From positions 1 to 7,353 of the forward strand of contig CAZUAH010000664.1 in NCBI GenBank assembly GCA_964617665.1: a DNA stretch of 7,353 nucleotides, given 5' to 3'. Position 1 is the stretch's first letter; the number at the start of each line of letters is the position of its first letter. The notes beneath the pieces were generated by a model. The model saw only the letters and a program-made list of their open reading frames with translations. It ran no database searches and had not been told where the DNA came from. A program made the translations under genes and the position numbers. The DNA is from JADHUC01 sp964617665 (lineage in GTDB: Bacteria > Planctomycetota > Planctomycetia > Pirellulales > Pirellulaceae). Positions 6,586 to 7,353 of this stretch are shown here, in pieces.

Positions 6586-7041
6586 CTACTTGCCCGCCTC
6601 TTCTGGCCACGTGGACACATCGTGACCTGCCATGTATTCGGCAATCCATGTCTCGAGTTCTTCGTAGTCGACGGGTGGCAACTGACTCAAGTCGGGACGC
6701 AGGCTTTTGGCGTCCTTGATGTAGACGTGAACGATTTCACTCTGGCTCTTCGGTGTATTCCAATTCACCAAAATGCGCACGCAGCTCTTCAGCGATCCGG
6801 GTACACTGATTTCATAGCTGCACAACAGCGGTACATGTATCCAACCCAACTGACGCGCAGCAAACGCAGGGAATTCAGCGTCTAAATCTGGCGTAACCGT
6901 GAATATGGCACTGGCCACATCTTCCGACTCGATTCCGTTCAAGCGGATCATCAACGCCAGCAATTGACGCGCGGCCGTCAGGATGTCCTCACTCGTGTTT
7001 GTCTCAGCGACAGTCGCTCCACGGACTCCGCGGCACGTCAT
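6586..7041 (-). CDS. aroH: Chorismate mutase, AroH (monofunctional, Bacillus-type) family
   Basis: A 151-aa soluble protein that should convert chorismate to prephenate, the branch point to phenylalanine and tyrosine. It follows the Bacillus subtilis AroH pattern from end to end. RGVRGAT (4-10) supplies R7, TPDLDAEFPA (50-59) includes F57, and R63 is conserved. C74 and E77 lie in CSYE, R89 in CVRI, Y107 in HVYI and R115 in LRPDL. These match the B. subtilis active-site residues R7, R63, C75, E78, R90, Y108 and R116, offset by one after a single-residue deletion near position 66. The protein is about 25-30 residues longer than the Bacillus enzyme, with an acidic C-terminal extension (DYEELETW and beyond). 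ATG 7041 is preceded by a strong GGAGGGAG site at 7055-7048. The gene is convergent with the membrane protein gene and divergent from infA, so it is probably monocistronic. No attenuator-like leader peptide was recognised. Confidence 0.93.
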   Translation of the reverse strand: MTCRGVRGATVAETNTSEDILTAARQLLALMIRLNGIESEDVASAIFTVTPDLDAEFPAFAARQLGWIHVPLLCSYEISVPGSLKSCVRILVNWNTPKSQSEIVHVYIKDAKSLRPDLSQLPPVDYEELETWIAEYMAGHDVSTWPEEAGK

Positions 7042-7047
7042 TCTAAG

Positions 7048-7068
7048 CTCCCTCCGGATTGGTATCCG
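7048..7068 (-). promoter_or_regulatory. Ribosome binding site of aroH with an abutting small hairpin
   Basis: On the minus strand a 5-bp stem, CGGAT (7068-7064) with ATCCG (7059-7055), closes an ACCA loop directly before the SD GGAGGGAG (7055-7048). One G is shared between stem and SD, and the SD is eight or fewer bases... about six bases from ATG 7041 when counted from its last G. The SD is strong and decides the start. The hairpin is small and could be chance. Confidence 0.5.
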
Positions 7069-7084
7069 ATATCAGTTCGACCGC

Positions 7085-7090
7085 ATTCTA
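7085..7090 (-). promoter_or_regulatory. Candidate -10 element for aroH
   Basis: On the minus strand TAGAAT (7090-7085) matches the sigma70 -10 consensus at 5 of 6 positions and would start transcription near 7078, giving a leader of about 37 nt. The sequence 16-18 bases upstream is only T-rich (TTTTCT-like) and is a poor -35, so confidence is low. Confidence 0.3.
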
Positions 7091-7168
7091 GGATAATCAA
7101 CAACGCAAGAAAAATGTAGGGCGCTGTTGGCCCATGCCACGAGTGACATGCCGATCCAATGTCCGTTA

Positions 7169-7203
7169 TGACAGCGATTCCTGCTGTCTCGCACCGTGAC
7201 AGC
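7169..7203. repeat. Alternating direct and inverted GACAGC/GCTGTC repeat upstream of infA
   Basis: TGACAGC occurs at 7169-7175 and again at 7197-7203, 28 bp apart, with its inverse GCTGTC at 7183-7188 between them. The middle copy can pair with either flank (loops of 7 and 9 bases), giving two mutually exclusive stems. The cluster ends three bases before the proposed infA -35. It would sit upstream of the start point, so a DNA-level operator or activator site is more likely than an RNA switch. Confidence 0.4.
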
Positions 7204-7206
7204 ACT

Positions 7207-7235
7207 TTCAAAGTCCCGGCCAACAATGCTATATT
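7207..7235 (+). promoter_or_regulatory. Extended -10 promoter for infA
   Basis: TATATT (7230-7235) is preceded by TGC (7227-7229), which forms an extended -10 motif. At 17-bp spacing the -35 is TTCAAA (7207-7212), 4 of 6 to consensus. Transcription would begin near 7242 and leave a leader of about 45 nt before ATG 7287. Consensus matching only. Confidence 0.45.
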
Positions 7236-7286
7236 GGATGGAAGTTGAGAATCCCTTTGCCGTTGAGATTAGGAAAACGTAACTCT

Positions 7287-7353
7287 ATGCCCAAGAACGA
7301 CGAAGCCTTTGAGGTGGAAGGAACGGTCACGCAGGCATTGGCCAATACCCGGT
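7287..7353 (+). CDS. infA: Translation initiation factor IF-1, N-terminal end (3' truncated)
   Basis: The first 22 codons run to the window edge and read MPKNDEAFEVEGTVTQALAN followed by TR. This matches the start of IF-1, a small OB-fold protein that binds the 30S subunit A site during initiation. The EVEGTV motif and the A/P-N spacing before the FRVEL strand are typical; FRVEL itself would begin just beyond the edge. AGGA at 7271-7274 is 12 bases from the ATG, a little long for an SD. The gene is divergent from aroH with 245 bases between the starts. Family assignment rests on 22 residues only but the motif is distinctive. Confidence 0.87.
   Translation, partial: MPKNDEAFEVEGTVTQALANTR

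Noticed and set aside
7038..7226. A 62-residue minus-strand frame with a hydrophobic stretch, overlapping the aroH start by ATGA.
   Set aside because: It needs a TTG start with no ribosome site, lies across the proposed infA promoter and repeat cluster, and resembles no family I know. The ATGA overlap alone is not enough.

Overview
The window is an ordinary-looking bacterial chromosomal stretch of moderately high GC (impression only, mid-50s percent). I see no insertion sequence, phage gene, CRISPR array, tRNA or rRNA. The lineage cannot be fixed from the sequence. The mix of large REC-PAS-phosphatase proteins, a DUF4129-type membrane protein, an AroH-type chorismate mutase and an IF-1 with this N-terminus would fit Planctomycetota. 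That is inference and not a firm call.

Layout. (1) Positions 2-145 hold the C-terminal end of a sensor histidine kinase. (2) Thirteen bases later comes a 523-aa REC-PAS-PP2C (RsbU/SpoIIE-type) phosphatase, 159-1730. (3) A 378-bp gap holds a weak candidate terminator and a good sigma70-like promoter (TTGCAT-17-TATATT) whose spacer carries a perfect 10-bp palindrome. It also holds a leader of about 167 nt with short hairpins. (4) A second, 800-aa paralogue follows (2109-4511; REC-PAS-PAS-PAS-PP2C). (5) Next is a 665-aa polytopic membrane protein with a roughly 180-residue disordered charged linker and a C-terminal DUF4129-like domain (4565-6562). (6) A monofunctional AroH-type chorismate mutase lies convergent on the minus strand (6586-7041). 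(7) A divergent intergenic region follows, with an alternating GACAGC/GCTGTC repeat and an extended -10 promoter. (8) The first 22 codons of infA (translation initiation factor IF-1) start at 7287.

How the genes may work together. The kinase end plus two response-regulator phosphatases look like a signalling module. A phosphorelay would set the activity of PP2C output domains, which in known relatives act on phosphoserine of STAS anti-anti-sigma proteins (partner switching). No STAS protein or anti-sigma kinase is in view, so the downstream target is unknown. The second paralogue is a tandem duplicate that differs by about 285 residues carrying two extra PAS domains, and it seems to have its own promoter. 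The membrane protein, chorismate mutase and infA have no evident functional link to the module.

I found no clear previously undescribed system. The points most worth a second look are the duplicated phosphatases with domain gain, the palindromic promoter between them, and the repeat cluster upstream of infA.
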